The notes under the pieces: generated by a model
What the model was told of the DNA's origin: nothing
What the model saw: the letters and a program-made list of their open reading frames with translations, nothing else
Database searches by the model: none
In this document: positions 7,619-16,434 of the stretch, piece by piece
Layout of the letters: each line of letters opens with the position of its first letter
How positions within the stretch are numbered: the stretch's first letter is position 1
Source of the DNA: Hyphomonas sp. UBA5111
GTDB taxonomy: Bacteria > Pseudomonadota > Alphaproteobacteria > Caulobacterales > Hyphomonadaceae
NCBI GenBank assembly: GCA_002414505.1
Contig: DHZF01000115.1
Span: forward strand, 1 to 27,577
Direction: 5' to 3'
Length of the DNA stretch: 27,577 nt
Program-made: the position numbers and the translations under genes

Positions 7619-9412
7619 TCATGCTTCAGCTGCATCACTTACATCCAGTTGCACCCGGCGCCGGCCGTTCCACTCATCCGCTTTCAATTTTCCAATCACA
7701 TGCAGCCGCGCATTGGGGCGGATCACCTCGCCCAGAGGCTGGTCGGCGCTGCGCCAGGCAATGCAATCCAGACGGCCGCTGGAATCTTCGGCCGTGAACT
7801 TCAAATGGTTCGCGCCCACCTGCCGAACGCCGGTGACGTGCACGGATTGCAGCGCAAAGACAGGCTCGGGAGACCCGACCCCAAACGGCCCGATACCGGC
7901 GATCTGGTCCACCAGCGCCGGAGACGCTGCGCCCGGCGACAGGACTGCATCCACCGGCAGCTCCAATGCCGCAGCCCGTTCCGCTGTGAATTGCGCCATA
8001 TGGCTGACCATCCACTCGTCGAACGCCGGGATCTGTTCGGGTTCGAGACTCAGTCCGCCCGCCATGGCATGGCCCCCGCCAGAGAGAATGATTCCTTCGC
8101 GCGCCGCGGTAGCAATCGCGTCGCCAATATTCACCCCGGTCACCGACCGGCCGGATCCCTTGGCGACGGGCCCCAGCCCCTGCCCCCAGCCAATGACGAT
8201 GCAGGGCAGATGGAACCGTTCCTTCAGGCGTCCGGCCACGATGCCGATCACGCCGGGATGCCAGCCTTCGCCACCCGCGACCAGGATACCGCGATCCGGA
8301 TTACGCTGCAGGGCCTGTTCGGCCTGTGCGGTCGCCTGATCGAGGATCGCCGCTTCGACGGCCTTGCGCTCATCATTGAGCGCATGCAGGCGCTCTGCGA
8401 GGGCAATTGCCTCGGCACGATCATCCGTAGCCAGCAGTTTTGCCGCAATCCATGGGTCGCCGACCCGCCCGCCTGCATTGAGGCGTGGACCGAGCATGAA
8501 CGTCGCATGATAGACGCTGTCCACCTTGCTGATGCCGGAGACTTCCGCCAGTGCGCGCAGGCCTTCATTCTGGCCGCGCGACAGAATGCTGAGTCCCTGC
8601 CTGACAAAGGCGCGGTTCACGCCGCGCAAGGGAGACATGTCGCACAAGGTTCCAAGCGCGGCGAGGTCCAGGAAGGACATGATGTCCGGTAAGCCATCTG
8701 GCGGCGCGATGCCGCGCTCTCGTGCCAGACGGTTCAGCGCCGCCGCAAACACAAACACGACGCCTGCCGCAGCAAGATGTCCGCACCCGGAATTACAGTC
8801 TGGTCGGTTTGGGTTGACGAGCGCCGCTGCGGGCGGATGGTGCCCAGCCATCAGATGGTGATCGATCACGACGATGGGCAGGCCAATCGTCTCGGCCTCT
8901 TCCAGCGCGCTGACTGCCGCCGCCCCACAATCCACCGTGATGACGAGTTCGGCGCCCTTCTCCTTCAGGTGCCGGAAAGCTGCGGGCGACGGGCCGTAGC
9001 CCTCCTCCAGCCGATCAGGCACGTAGAGACCGAGGTCTTCGCCCCATGCCCGGAAGTATCGCGCCAGGATGGCGGAGCTGGTGCCGCCATCGACATCGTA
9101 ATCTGCAAAGACCGTGACGCGCTTCTTCTCAAGGATGGCGTCGAGGACAATTTCCGCCGCCTTGTCCATGTCGGAAAAGCTGGAGGGGTCCGGGAATGTC
9201 TCCCGCAAGGTGGGCGACAGATAGGCAGGGGCCTCTTCCGGGGTGACATCGCGCGTGGCCAGCAAGCGGGCCAGCAAGTCCGATCCGCCCACACTGGGCT
9301 GGAGGCGACGCACCAGGGCCTCATCCACAGACGCAAGCGTCCAGAACCGGCCCGTGGCCGATCTCTGCACGTCGAACAGCGTATTGTCTTGCTTGAGGGC
9401 AGGATCAGCCAT
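7619..9412 (-). CDS. recJ: Single-stranded-DNA-specific 5'-3' exonuclease RecJ
   Basis: DHH-superfamily nuclease acting in RecF-type recombination, mismatch repair and fork repair. The 597 residues show the DHH phosphoesterase motifs in order: VFADYDVDGGTSS (102-113), VITVDCG (158-163), VVIDHH (181-186) and the AALVNPNRPDC segment. The DHHA1 part has GWHPGVIGIVAGRLKE and the substrate-binding GGGHAMAGG. A C-terminal OB-fold region follows. Length is typical (about 570-610). The start ATG 9412 has GGAGA five bases upstream, but that site is buried in a perfect hairpin. It lies 65 bases downstream of glpX on the same strand, in a cluster common in alphaproteobacteria. Confidence 0.96.
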   Translation of the reverse strand: MADPALKQDNTLFDVQRSATGRFWTLASVDEALVRRLQPSVGGSDLLARLLATRDVTPEEAPAYLSPTLRETFPDPSSFSDMDKAAEIVLDAILEKKRVTVFADYDVDGGTSSAILARYFRAWGEDLGLYVPDRLEEGYGPSPAAFRHLKEKGAELVITVDCGAAAVSALEEAETIGLPIVVIDHHLMAGHHPPAAALVNPNRPDCNSGCGHLAAAGVVFVFAAALNRLARERGIAPPDGLPDIMSFLDLAALGTLCDMSPLRGVNRAFVRQGLSILSRGQNEGLRALAEVSGISKVDSVYHATFMLGPRLNAGGRVGDPWIAAKLLATDDRAEAIALAERLHALNDERKAVEAAILDQATAQAEQALQRNPDRGILVAGGEGWHPGVIGIVAGRLKERFHLPCIVIGWGQGLGPVAKGSGRSVTGVNIGDAIATAAREGIILSGGGHAMAGGLSLEPEQIPAFDEWMVSHMAQFTAERAAALELPVDAVLSPGAASPALVDQIAGIGPFGVGSPEPVFALQSVHVTGVRQVGANHLKFTAEDSSGRLDCIAWRSADQPLGEVIRPNARLHVIGKLKADEWNGRRRVQLDVSDAAEA

Positions 9413-9416
9413 GAGG

Positions 9417-9440
9417 TCTCCGGGAATCGCTTCCCGGAGA
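9417..9440 (-). promoter_or_regulatory. Perfect hairpin that includes the recJ ribosome-binding site
   Basis: On the recJ sense strand, arms TCTCCGGGAA and TTCCCGGAGA (10 bp, no mismatch) enclose GCGA, a GNRA-type tetraloop. The second arm ends in the GGAGA Shine-Dalgarno, four bases before the recJ ATG, so folding would hide it. There is no T run after the stem, so it does not look like a simple intrinsic terminator for glpX, although it may mark an mRNA end or protect the glpX 3' end. Confidence 0.6.
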
Positions 9441-9477
9441 TTCTAACGCATCTGCGCTGTCACGGGAAACGCCCGGC

Positions 9478-10431
9478 TCAGACCTTCCGGTCGGACCGCA
9501 CATAGCGGACCATGCCGTCGATCGAGGTCATGACGAGCGTATGCGTGTGCACACGGCCATCGGAAGACTTCACACCGCTCAACATGGATCCATCCGTCAC
9601 GCCAGTGGCACAGAACACCGTGTCCCCGGAGGCCAGTTCATTCAGTGCGTAGGTGCGGCCGAAATCGGTAATGCCTGTTTTCTCGGCGCGTTTGCGTTCG
9701 TCATCATTGCGGAACACGAGGCGTCCAAGCATCTGGCCACCGACGCACTTCAAGGCTGCCGCTGCGAGCACGCCTTCAGGGGCGCCGCCTTGGCCAACAT
9801 AGAGATCGATGCCGGTGTGCGGGTTCGTGGTGGCGATCACGCCAGCCACGTCACCATCCGTGATCAGGGCAACCCGGGCGCCAACAGAACGCAGGCTCTC
9901 GATGATCCCCTCATGGCGCGGGCGGTCCAGCACGCAAGCGGTCATGTCGGTGACATCCACGCCCTTGTGCTTGGCCAGCGCCTGAATGTTCTCGGCAGGC
10001 GTTGCGTCGAGACTGATGATGCCTTCTGGATACCCCGGCCCTACGGCAATCTTGTCCATATAGGTATCGGGCGCATACAGCAGGCCGCCGCGCGGCGCGA
10101 TGGCCAGAACCGCGAGCGCATTTGACATGGCTTTTGCTGTGAGGGTTGTGCCTTCAAGAGGATCGAGTGCAATGTCGATTTCCGCGCCTTTGCCGGTCCC
10201 GACTTCCTCGCCAATATACAGCATGGGCGCTTCATCGCGCTCACCTTCGCCGATCACGACACGGCCCTTGAAATCAACTTCGTTGAACGCCGTGCGCATC
10301 GCATCAACGGCGGCAGCATCGGCTTTCTTTTCATCTCCGCGACCAACCAGTTTGGCAGCTGCGATGGCAGCAGACTCCGTAACACGGACCATGGAATCGG
10401 CGAGGCTGGGCGTCAGAACGCTATTTTTCAT
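9478..10431 (-). CDS. glpX: Class II fructose-1,6-bisphosphatase (GlpX)
   Basis: Hydrolyses fructose-1,6-bisphosphate to fructose-6-phosphate in gluconeogenesis; in some bacteria it also acts on sedoheptulose-1,7-bisphosphate. The 317 residues match the class II family from end to end. Metal-site segments are GRGDEKKADAAAVDAMR (30-46, with Asp33), VIGEGERDEAPML (59-71) and LDPLEGTT (89-96). Later conserved stretches are DRPRHEGII and GIDLYVGQGGAPEGVLAAAALK. Start ATG 10431. It sits 57 bases downstream of hom, with no terminator between them, and upstream of recJ; co-transcription is likely. Confidence 0.96.
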   Translation of the reverse strand: MKNSVLTPSLADSMVRVTESAAIAAAKLVGRGDEKKADAAAVDAMRTAFNEVDFKGRVVIGEGERDEAPMLYIGEEVGTGKGAEIDIALDPLEGTTLTAKAMSNALAVLAIAPRGGLLYAPDTYMDKIAVGPGYPEGIISLDATPAENIQALAKHKGVDVTDMTACVLDRPRHEGIIESLRSVGARVALITDGDVAGVIATTNPHTGIDLYVGQGGAPEGVLAAAALKCVGGQMLGRLVFRNDDERKRAEKTGITDFGRTYALNELASGDTVFCATGVTDGSMLSGVKSSDGRVHTHTLVMTSIDGMVRYVRSDRKV

Positions 10432-10488
10432 GAATTCTCAATTCTCCGAACGCGCAAAACTTAAGGGCTCTGCGCCAGACTAAAGCAA

Positions 10489-11772
10489 TTAGCTTGCCGA
10501 CTCGATCCTGATCAGGCGCGGCGGATCGACAGCAATTGCAAATTTTTCCAATCGCGCCAAGGCCGCGTCCATATTAGACCGTTCGCACCGGTGTGTGACA
10601 ATCGCAATCGGGCTGGCGCCACTCTCATCTGCTGAATCCTGAAGCAGCTTGTCGACGGACACCCCCTCTGCGGCGAGAGACTCTGAAAGTGCGGCCAGCG
10701 CGCCCGGCTTATCAGCCAGTCGTACCCGCAGGAAGAACTGGGCCACCTCATCCTTGCGCCCGGTGGTGAAGGGCCGTGCCATATGGTGCTCTGCGCGCCC
10801 GAAGGCCGGGCGGATCGCCGGGCGGAACAGCTTTGCGACATCCCCCATCACGGCGCTCGCAGTGGGGCCGGCGCCTGCACCGGGTCCTGTCAGCGTCACG
10901 GCGCCCACCGGGTCGCCTTCAATGCGGACCGTGTTCAGGGATCCGTCAATCCGGGCCAGCGGATGCGCGATGGGCAGCGCCATCGGCTCAACCCGGCACA
11001 CAACCCCGTCATCGGTCAGGACGCCTTCGGCAATCAGCTTGATACGCAGGCCGAGCCGATCTGCCAGGCGCAGATCAAGCAACTCGATCCCGTCCACGCC
11101 GGAGACTTCAACCTTCGAGAAGTCGAGGTCTGCGGAGAAAGCAATGGCGGAAAGAATGGCGGCCTTGTGCGCCGCGTCCATGCCGGACACGTCCAGCGTC
11201 GGATCTGCCTCGGCATAACCGAGCTTCTGGGCCTCAGCGAGTACCTCGTCATAAGCCCGGCCTGTGGCGAGCATTTCGGTCGTCAGGAAGTTGCAGGTTC
11301 CGTTCAGGATGCCGGCAACGCGCTTGATCTCGACGCCGGCAAGACTGTCGCGCAACACGCGCACGACCGGGATGCCCCCGGCGACGGCCGCTTCGAACAA
11401 GAGGTCGACCTGTTTCTCTTCTGCCAGCTTGGCCAGCGCCATACCGTGCTTGGCCATCAGAGCCTTGTTGGCCGTGACGACAGGCTTGCCAGCTTTGAGG
11501 GCCTCCTCAACCGCGAATTTCGCCGGGCCGTCGGAGCCACCAATCAGCTCGACGAAGACGTCGACATCCGGGTCTTCGGCCAAGGTCGCCGCGTCGTCGA
11601 ACCAGCGATACTTGCTAGTGTCGACGGGCCGGTTACGAGACTGGCTGCGGGCGCTTACGCCAGCAATCTCAATCCGCCCTGGAATGCGCAGGCGCTCCTG
11701 CCGCTCGACCAGTTCGATGAGACCACATCCGACGTGGCCCAAACCCGCAATACCTATTCTCAACGGCCCCAA
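10489..11772 (-). CDS. hom: Homoserine dehydrogenase (with ACT domain)
   Basis: Reduces aspartate semialdehyde to homoserine, the branch to threonine and methionine. The 427 residues show an N-terminal NAD(P)-binding fold (IGIAGLGHVG, 6-15), the VTANKALMAKHG segment with the conserved lysine (about 105), the signature FEAAVAGGIPVVRVLRD, and GILNGTCNFLTTEM. A C-terminal ACT domain (about 350-425, LADKPGALAALSESLAAEGV) implies feedback by threonine. The start is TTG at 11772: the upstream in-frame stop leaves no ATG or GTG option, and GAGAGGG lies about seven bases before it. It is 80 bases downstream of the alanine aminotransferase on the same strand, a gene order recurring in alphaproteobacteria. 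Confidence 0.96.
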   Translation of the reverse strand: MGPLRIGIAGLGHVGCGLIELVERQERLRIPGRIEIAGVSARSQSRNRPVDTSKYRWFDDAATLAEDPDVDVFVELIGGSDGPAKFAVEEALKAGKPVVTANKALMAKHGMALAKLAEEKQVDLLFEAAVAGGIPVVRVLRDSLAGVEIKRVAGILNGTCNFLTTEMLATGRAYDEVLAEAQKLGYAEADPTLDVSGMDAAHKAAILSAIAFSADLDFSKVEVSGVDGIELLDLRLADRLGLRIKLIAEGVLTDDGVVCRVEPMALPIAHPLARIDGSLNTVRIEGDPVGAVTLTGPGAGAGPTASAVMGDVAKLFRPAIRPAFGRAEHHMARPFTTGRKDEVAQFFLRVRLADKPGALAALSESLAAEGVSVDKLLQDSADESGASPIAIVTHRCERSNMDAALARLEKFAIAVDPPRLIRIESAS

Positions 11773-11852
11773 TTGGTTACCCTCTCAGCTTGAGTGTCTG
11801 ACATTCAGGGGCAGCGCATAGCGGGTTTGGACGTATGCGTCGAGGGCGCGCG

Positions 11853-13061
11853 CTACTCTGCCGCGGCGGGCTGGATATCCTTGATCCCGCGGGCCTGCAG
11901 GAATTTGCGGATATTGCGCGCAGCCTGGCGAATACGTTGCTCATTCTCGACCAGCGCGATGCGGACATGCCCGTCGCCCTGCTCACCGAAGCCCGCGCCC
12001 GGCGCGACGGCCACATGCGCCTCATTGATCAGCTGCAGCGAGAATTCGAGGCTGCCCATGTCCTTGAGCGGCTCCGGAATGGGCGCCCAGGCAAACATTG
12101 AGGCCTTCGGGGATGGGATGGGCCAGCCCGCGCGGGTGAAGCTCTCGACCAGCACGTCACGCCGCGAGCGATAGATCTGGCGGAATTCGTCGACGCAATC
12201 CTGTGGGCCGTCCAGCGCGGCGGCGGCCGCAACCTGGATTGGCGTGTAGGCGCCATAGTCGAGATAGGATTTCACACGGCCCAGCGCGCCAACCAGTTTC
12301 TCATTGCCGGCCACGAAACCGATCCGCCAGCCAGCCATGGAATAGGTTTTCGACATGGTGGTGAATTCAACCGCAATGTCCTTCGCGCCCTCCACCTGAA
12401 GGATCGAGGGTGTGGGCTCATCAAAATAGATTTCGTTGTAGGCGAGGTCCGAAAGGACGATCAAATCATGCTTGCGTGCGAACTTCACGGCTTCCTTGTA
12501 GAAGTCGAGATCGCACACTTCGGCCGTAGGGTTCGACGGGAAGCACAGCACCATCGCTGTAGGCGGCGGCACGCAATACTTCACGGCCTTGCCGAGATTG
12601 GACAAATATTCTTCCGGCGTGTGCGCGGGCACACTGCGGATGGACGCCCCGGCAATGATAAAGCCAAAGGAATGAAGCGGGTAGGACGGATCCGGCGACA
12701 GGATGACATCGCCCGGTGCAGAGATGGCCTGGGCGAGGTTTGCAAACCCTTCCTTCGAGCCGAGCGTCACGATGACTTCCCGGTCCATGTCGAGCGAGAC
12801 GTCAAAGCGGCGCTGATAGTAATTGGTCACCGCACGGCGCAGGCCCTTGATGCCGCGTGAGGCGGAATAGCCGTTCACATCCGGACGACGCGCTGTTTCG
12901 CACAGCTTGTCGACGATGTGTTCGGGCGTCGGCATGTCGGGATTACCCATGCCGAGATCGATAATGTCAGCGCCCTGCGCACGTAGGGCCGCCTTGGTGC
13001 GGTTCACCTGTTCAAAGACGTAAGGGGGTAGTCGGCGGATCTTGTGGAAATCTGTATTCAT
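11853..13061 (-). CDS. alaC: Alanine (glutamate-pyruvate) aminotransferase, AlaC-type
   Basis: PLP-dependent class I aminotransferase, probably making alanine from pyruvate and glutamate. Of 402 residues, cofactor residues are recognisable: Asn177 in FPSNPTAEV, Asp205 and Tyr208 in LSDLAYNEI, Lys238 (Schiff base) in MSKTYSMAGWRIGF with Arg246, and a late Arg in GDGHVRIAL. The N-terminus KIRRLPPYVFEQVN and the IDLGMGNPDMPTP stretch are those of the AlaC/aspartate-like subgroup that precedes hom in many alphaproteobacteria. Automated pipelines sometimes call such proteins LL-diaminopimelate aminotransferase. The ATG overlaps the stop of the preceding lipoprotein gene (ATGA), so translation is probably coupled; the Shine-Dalgarno is weak. 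Confidence 0.9.
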   Translation of the reverse strand: MNTDFHKIRRLPPYVFEQVNRTKAALRAQGADIIDLGMGNPDMPTPEHIVDKLCETARRPDVNGYSASRGIKGLRRAVTNYYQRRFDVSLDMDREVIVTLGSKEGFANLAQAISAPGDVILSPDPSYPLHSFGFIIAGASIRSVPAHTPEEYLSNLGKAVKYCVPPPTAMVLCFPSNPTAEVCDLDFYKEAVKFARKHDLIVLSDLAYNEIYFDEPTPSILQVEGAKDIAVEFTTMSKTYSMAGWRIGFVAGNEKLVGALGRVKSYLDYGAYTPIQVAAAAALDGPQDCVDEFRQIYRSRRDVLVESFTRAGWPIPSPKASMFAWAPIPEPLKDMGSLEFSLQLINEAHVAVAPGAGFGEQGDGHVRIALVENEQRIRQAARNIRKFLQARGIKDIQPAAAE

Positions 13062-13507
13062 CTGCTGGCGGCCCGGAGGCCCCTCGTAACTCGTGGAACA
13101 TCGAAAGCGGATCGAATGGCCGCGATCTCCTCATCCGTCAGGAAGTCGGAGCTGGCCTCAAAGCCCGCAAATTCGCGCCGGACGGTCTCTTGGAGATCCT
13201 CTATCTCGGCAGCGATATTTGCGGGCGGAACCGCTCGCGCGCTGTCCGCAAATATCGCGCGCAGCTCGGCCCCGCGTGATTTCGATGCCTGGAGGGTCTG
13301 TCCGGGCGTCGCCCCTTCGGCAATGACCGGAACGTCGATGAACTCGGGATATCCTTCGCCACGGATTTCCACACGGCGCGCATCATACCAGTCCGGCGCC
13401 TGGTCGATGGCGGTCCGGACCTTTGAAAACGACCCCGTACATGCTGCCAATAGCAGACAGCACACACTTATGAGGGGAATCGCCGTGTTTTTCATGGTTA
13501 AACTCAT
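13058..13507 (-). CDS. Unrecognised small lipoprotein upstream of alaC
   Basis: I do not recognise a family. The 149-residue product has a type II signal peptide: basic start, hydrophobic run IPLISVCCLLL, lipobox LAAC with Cys23, and a Thr-Gly-Ser mature start favouring outer-membrane sorting. The mature part contains APDWYDARRVEIRGEGYPEFIDVP (two pieces, about 37-60) and a helix-rich C-terminal half with many Glu and Arg (EIEDLQETVRREF). An alternative start at ATG 13495 (MKNTAIP) gives a tidier signal peptide; neither start has a strong ribosome-binding site. Its stop overlaps the alaC ATG by four bases. It diverges from phaC across a gap of only about 60 bases. Confidence 0.8.
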   Translation of the reverse strand: MSLTMKNTAIPLISVCCLLLAACTGSFSKVRTAIDQAPDWYDARRVEIRGEGYPEFIDVPVIAEGATPGQTLQASKSRGAELRAIFADSARAVPPANIAAEIEDLQETVRREFAGFEASSDFLTDEEIAAIRSAFDVPRVTRGLRAASR

Positions 13508-13567
13508 TAAATCACAATTATTCAGTAGAATAGTTAGAGGCGGCTAAACAAGGCGATATTGGGACGA

Positions 13568-15397
13568 ATGGTCGACCGCAAGAACAATAAAGACAGCCAG
13601 CCACTGCTCGCCGAGATTCTCGCCCAGCAAAACCCCGTGCAAATGCAGTCCCTGCTGACCACGCTGGCGCTTGCCAATACAGAGTCTCACGCTCTGTTGC
13701 TAGACGTGCTGTCAGGATCAGGACCACTCGGCACCGTGTCGAATGGCGACCCCATGGGTGTGGGCGAAGCCTTCCGCGCCGTGGGCCAGGGCTTTGCGAA
13801 GAACCCCGCTGCTCTGATGAATGCCAACATGCAGCTCATGCAGGGCTGGATGGAACTCTGGCAGGAAATGGCACTGGAAGGCATGACCGGCGCCGCCAAT
13901 GCGGTCAGGGACAAACGGTTTTCCGATCCGGAATGGGATCGCAATCCCGGCTTCAAATTCATCCGCAAGGCCTACGACCTCAACGCCAAATGGTTGATGG
14001 GCCTGGCCGACCATGTGAAGGACGACCTGCCGGACAATCTTCATCTGCGCGCAAAATTCTTCAGCCAGCAATTGGCCGACAGTCTCGCGCCGACCAATCA
14101 TCTCGGTAGCAATCCGCAAGCCCTGCGCAACTTCTTCGAAAGCGGCGGCGAGAGCGTGCTGGCCGGCATTCGCATGGCCCGCGATGACGTCAAAAAGGGC
14201 AATGGCAAACTCTACATCACCCAGACCGACGAGACCCCGTTCAAGCTCGGCAAGAATATTGCGACCGCGCCCGGCGAAGTCGTGTTCCGAAACGACCTCA
14301 TCGAACTGATCCAGTACAAGCCGCCCGGCGAGCAGACCTATGCCCGTCCGTTGCTGATCTTCCCGCCCTGGATCAACAAATTCTACATCCTCGATTTGCG
14401 CGAGGAAAATTCGATGATCCGCTGGTTGCTCGACAAGGGCCTCTCGGTCTTCGTCGTGTCATGGCGTTCAGCAGATGAAGTCACGCGTGACTACACCTGG
14501 AACGATTATGTGAAGAAGGGCGTCTATGCCGCCGTCGAGGCCACGCTTCAGGCCACTGGCCAGAAAGGTCTCAACGCGGTCGGCTATTGCATCGGCGGCA
14601 CCCTGCTCTCCTCCGCGCTCGGCCATATGGCGGCGACCGGAGATGACCGCATCAAGTCCGTGACCTTCTTTGCATCGCAGTCCGATTTCAGCCTGGCCGG
14701 AGACCTGAAAGTCTTCACCGACGACAATGGCCGCGCCTATATCGACTCCATCATCGAAGAGAATGACGGCATCATGCCCGGCTCGATGATGTATGAGACG
14801 TTCAACTGGCTGCGCCCGATCGACCTCGTCTGGCGCTACGTCATCGACCAGTACATGCTGGGCAAGGAACCGCGCCCGTTCGACCTGCTCTACTGGAATG
14901 CGGACCAGACCAATATCCCCGGCAAGGTACACCGGAAATATCTGAAAGACTGCTACGCCGAGAACAAGCTCGCGCGGGGCAAGTTCAAGGTACTCGGCGA
15001 AACCGTTGACCTGAAACAGGTCGATATCCCGATCATGGTGCAGGCCAGCCGCGACGATCATATCTGCCCGATGGAGAGCGTCTATCGCACGGCCAAAGTG
15101 TTCGGCGGCAAGACGAATTTCATCCTCGCCGCCTCAGGCCATATTGCCGGCGTCGTGAACCATCCGGATTCCGGGAAGTATTGCCACTGGACCAATAATG
15201 GGGCCTTGCCCGCCACTGGCGAGGAATGGCTCGAAGGCGCTGAGGAGCATGCAGGCTCCTGGTGGCCGACCTGGTGGGACTGGCTACGCCCGAAATCCGG
15301 TCGCAAGGTCGTTGCGAAGCAGCCGAAGGACATGGGCCTCGGCGCGGCGCCGGGCACTTATGCCAGGATACGTCTGGAAGACATCAAGCTCGGTTAG
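13568..15397 (+). CDS. phaC: Class I poly(3-hydroxyalkanoate) synthase
   Basis: Polymerises 3-hydroxyacyl-CoA into the storage polyester PHB/PHA on the granule surface. The 609 residues include a PhaC N-terminal domain (GNGKLYITQTDETPFKLG) and an alpha/beta-hydrolase core. The modified lipase box GYCIGG carries nucleophile Cys341. The catalytic Asp is Asp497 in SRDDHICP and the His is His525 in SGHIAGVVNHP. PPWINKFYILDL is also diagnostic. Size and single-subunit form point to class I. I chose ATG 13568; a TTG at 13559 is possible. No phaA, phaB or phasin gene is adjacent, so the rest of the pathway must lie elsewhere. Its stop is two bases from the convergent argC stop. Confidence 0.96.
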   Translation: MVDRKNNKDSQPLLAEILAQQNPVQMQSLLTTLALANTESHALLLDVLSGSGPLGTVSNGDPMGVGEAFRAVGQGFAKNPAALMNANMQLMQGWMELWQEMALEGMTGAANAVRDKRFSDPEWDRNPGFKFIRKAYDLNAKWLMGLADHVKDDLPDNLHLRAKFFSQQLADSLAPTNHLGSNPQALRNFFESGGESVLAGIRMARDDVKKGNGKLYITQTDETPFKLGKNIATAPGEVVFRNDLIELIQYKPPGEQTYARPLLIFPPWINKFYILDLREENSMIRWLLDKGLSVFVVSWRSADEVTRDYTWNDYVKKGVYAAVEATLQATGQKGLNAVGYCIGGTLLSSALGHMAATGDDRIKSVTFFASQSDFSLAGDLKVFTDDNGRAYIDSIIEENDGIMPGSMMYETFNWLRPIDLVWRYVIDQYMLGKEPRPFDLLYWNADQTNIPGKVHRKYLKDCYAENKLARGKFKVLGETVDLKQVDIPIMVQASRDDHICPMESVYRTAKVFGGKTNFILAASGHIAGVVNHPDSGKYCHWTNNGALPATGEEWLEGAEEHAGSWWPTWWDWLRPKSGRKVVAKQPKDMGLGAAPGTYARIRLEDIKLG

Positions 15398-15399
15398 AC

Positions 15400-16347
15400 T
15401 CAGGCAGTCAGCCCGGCATCCTCGTCCAATCCCAGCGCAATGTTCAGGTTCTGGACGGCCGCGCCGGATGCGCCCTTGCCGAGATTGTCGAACCGCGCCA
15501 CCAGGCGTGCTTCTTCGTCCGAGCCGAACACGAACAGATCGATCCGGTTCGTCCCGTTGCAGGCCTCCGGCTCGACGCCTTTCAATGCATCGCATTCAAC
15601 CAGGGACGGGACATTCACGAAGCGCTCGCCCTGATAGGCAGCTGCCAGCGCCGCATGGATTTGCGCGCGACGCGGCTTGCCAGGAATTGCCCAGAGCGGC
15701 AGGCCGATCTCAACGATCATGCCTTGGGCATAGCGGCCAACGGAGGGCATGAAGACCGGCATATGTTCCAGCCGGGAGAATTTCTTCATCTCGGGCGGAT
15801 GCTTGTGCTTCTGCCCAAGCGCATAGATCCGGTGATTGTCTTCCGAATAGGTGTCTGATGTGGCGTCCTCAAACTCCGCGACCATGGCCTTGCCGCCCCC
15901 TGTGTATCCGGAGACAGCTGAGACCACGACGGGCCAGGACGTCGGCACGAGCCATTTCGACACGAGTGGACGCAGGAGCGCGATGACGCCGGTCGGATAA
16001 CAGCCCGGATTGGAAATGCGCCGGGAGGCCTGGATCGCCGCGCGCTGGCCCTTGTCCATCTCCGGGAAGCCATAGGTCCAGCCATTGGCCACGCGGTGCG
16101 CGGTGGAAGCATCAATGATGACCGTGTTCGGATTGGTGACGAGCGACACACCGAGCCGCGCCGCATCATCCGGCAAGCACAGGATGACCGCATCAGAGGC
16201 ATTCATCAGGCGCGCACGCTCGGCATTGTCCTTGCGCTTGTCCGGATCGATCGAAACCAGTTCGAGATCACTACGGGCCCGCAGGCGCTCGGCAATCTGA
16301 AGGCCAGTCGTCCCGGCTTCGCCATCGATGAATACCTTGGGCAGCAT
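15400..16347 (-). CDS. argC: N-acetyl-gamma-glutamyl-phosphate reductase (type 2)
   Basis: NADPH-dependent reduction of N-acetylglutamyl-5-phosphate in arginine biosynthesis. The 315 residues correspond to the shorter type 2 Arg[18 protein letters not shown] (6-22) in the nucleotide-binding fold, DASTAHRV (79-86), and the catalytic Cys116 in SNPGCYPTG. The conserved [13 protein letters not shown] loop follows. I chose ATG 16347 ([10 protein letters not shown]); an upstream TTG at 16374 would lie in the T tail of the rpsI terminator. There is no good Shine-Dalgarno. The order rplM-rpsI-argC is common in alphaproteobacteria. Confidence 0.95.
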   Translation of the reverse strand: MLPKVFIDGEAGTTGLQIAERLRARSDLELVSIDPDKRKDNAERARLMNASDAVILCLPDDAARLGVSLVTNPNTVIIDASTAHRVANGWTYGFPEMDKGQRAAIQASRRISNPGCYPTGVIALLRPLVSKWLVPTSWPVVVSAVSGYTGGGKAMVAEFEDATSDTYSEDNHRIYALGQKHKHPPEMKKFSRLEHMPVFMPSVGRYAQGMIVEIGLPLWAIPGKPRRAQIHAALAAAYQGERFVNVPSLVECDALKGVEPEACNGTNRIDLFVFGSDEEARLVARFDNLGKGASGAAVQNLNIALGLDEDAGLTA

Positions 16348-16371
16348 AACGAGTGTGTTCCAAATTCCGGA

Positions 16372-16407
16372 CAAAATAAAACGGGCGCTCCGTCTCCGAA
16401 GCGCCCG
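16372..16407 (-). terminator. Intrinsic terminator after rpsI
   Basis: On the minus strand an 8-bp perfect GC-rich stem (CGGGCGCT at 16407-16400 with AGCGCCCG at 16389-16382) with a 10-base loop is followed by TTTTATTTT. It ends the rplM-rpsI transcript and lies only about 25 bases upstream of the argC start codon. Confidence 0.88.
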
Positions 16408-16434
16408 CCTGAATAATCGTATTCGGTGTGCGGC

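Noticed and set aside
7649..8692. A 347-codon plus-strand open frame opposite recJ
   Set aside because: Shadow of recJ codon bias; no domain and no ribosome-binding site.
10783..11793. A 336-codon plus-strand open frame opposite hom
   Set aside because: Fully antisense to a certain gene, no family pattern.
11773..11852. Riboswitch or attenuator leader before hom
   Set aside because: The 80-base gap has no run of Thr/Met/Ile codons, no strong stems and no SAM or threonine-leader pattern that I can recognise.
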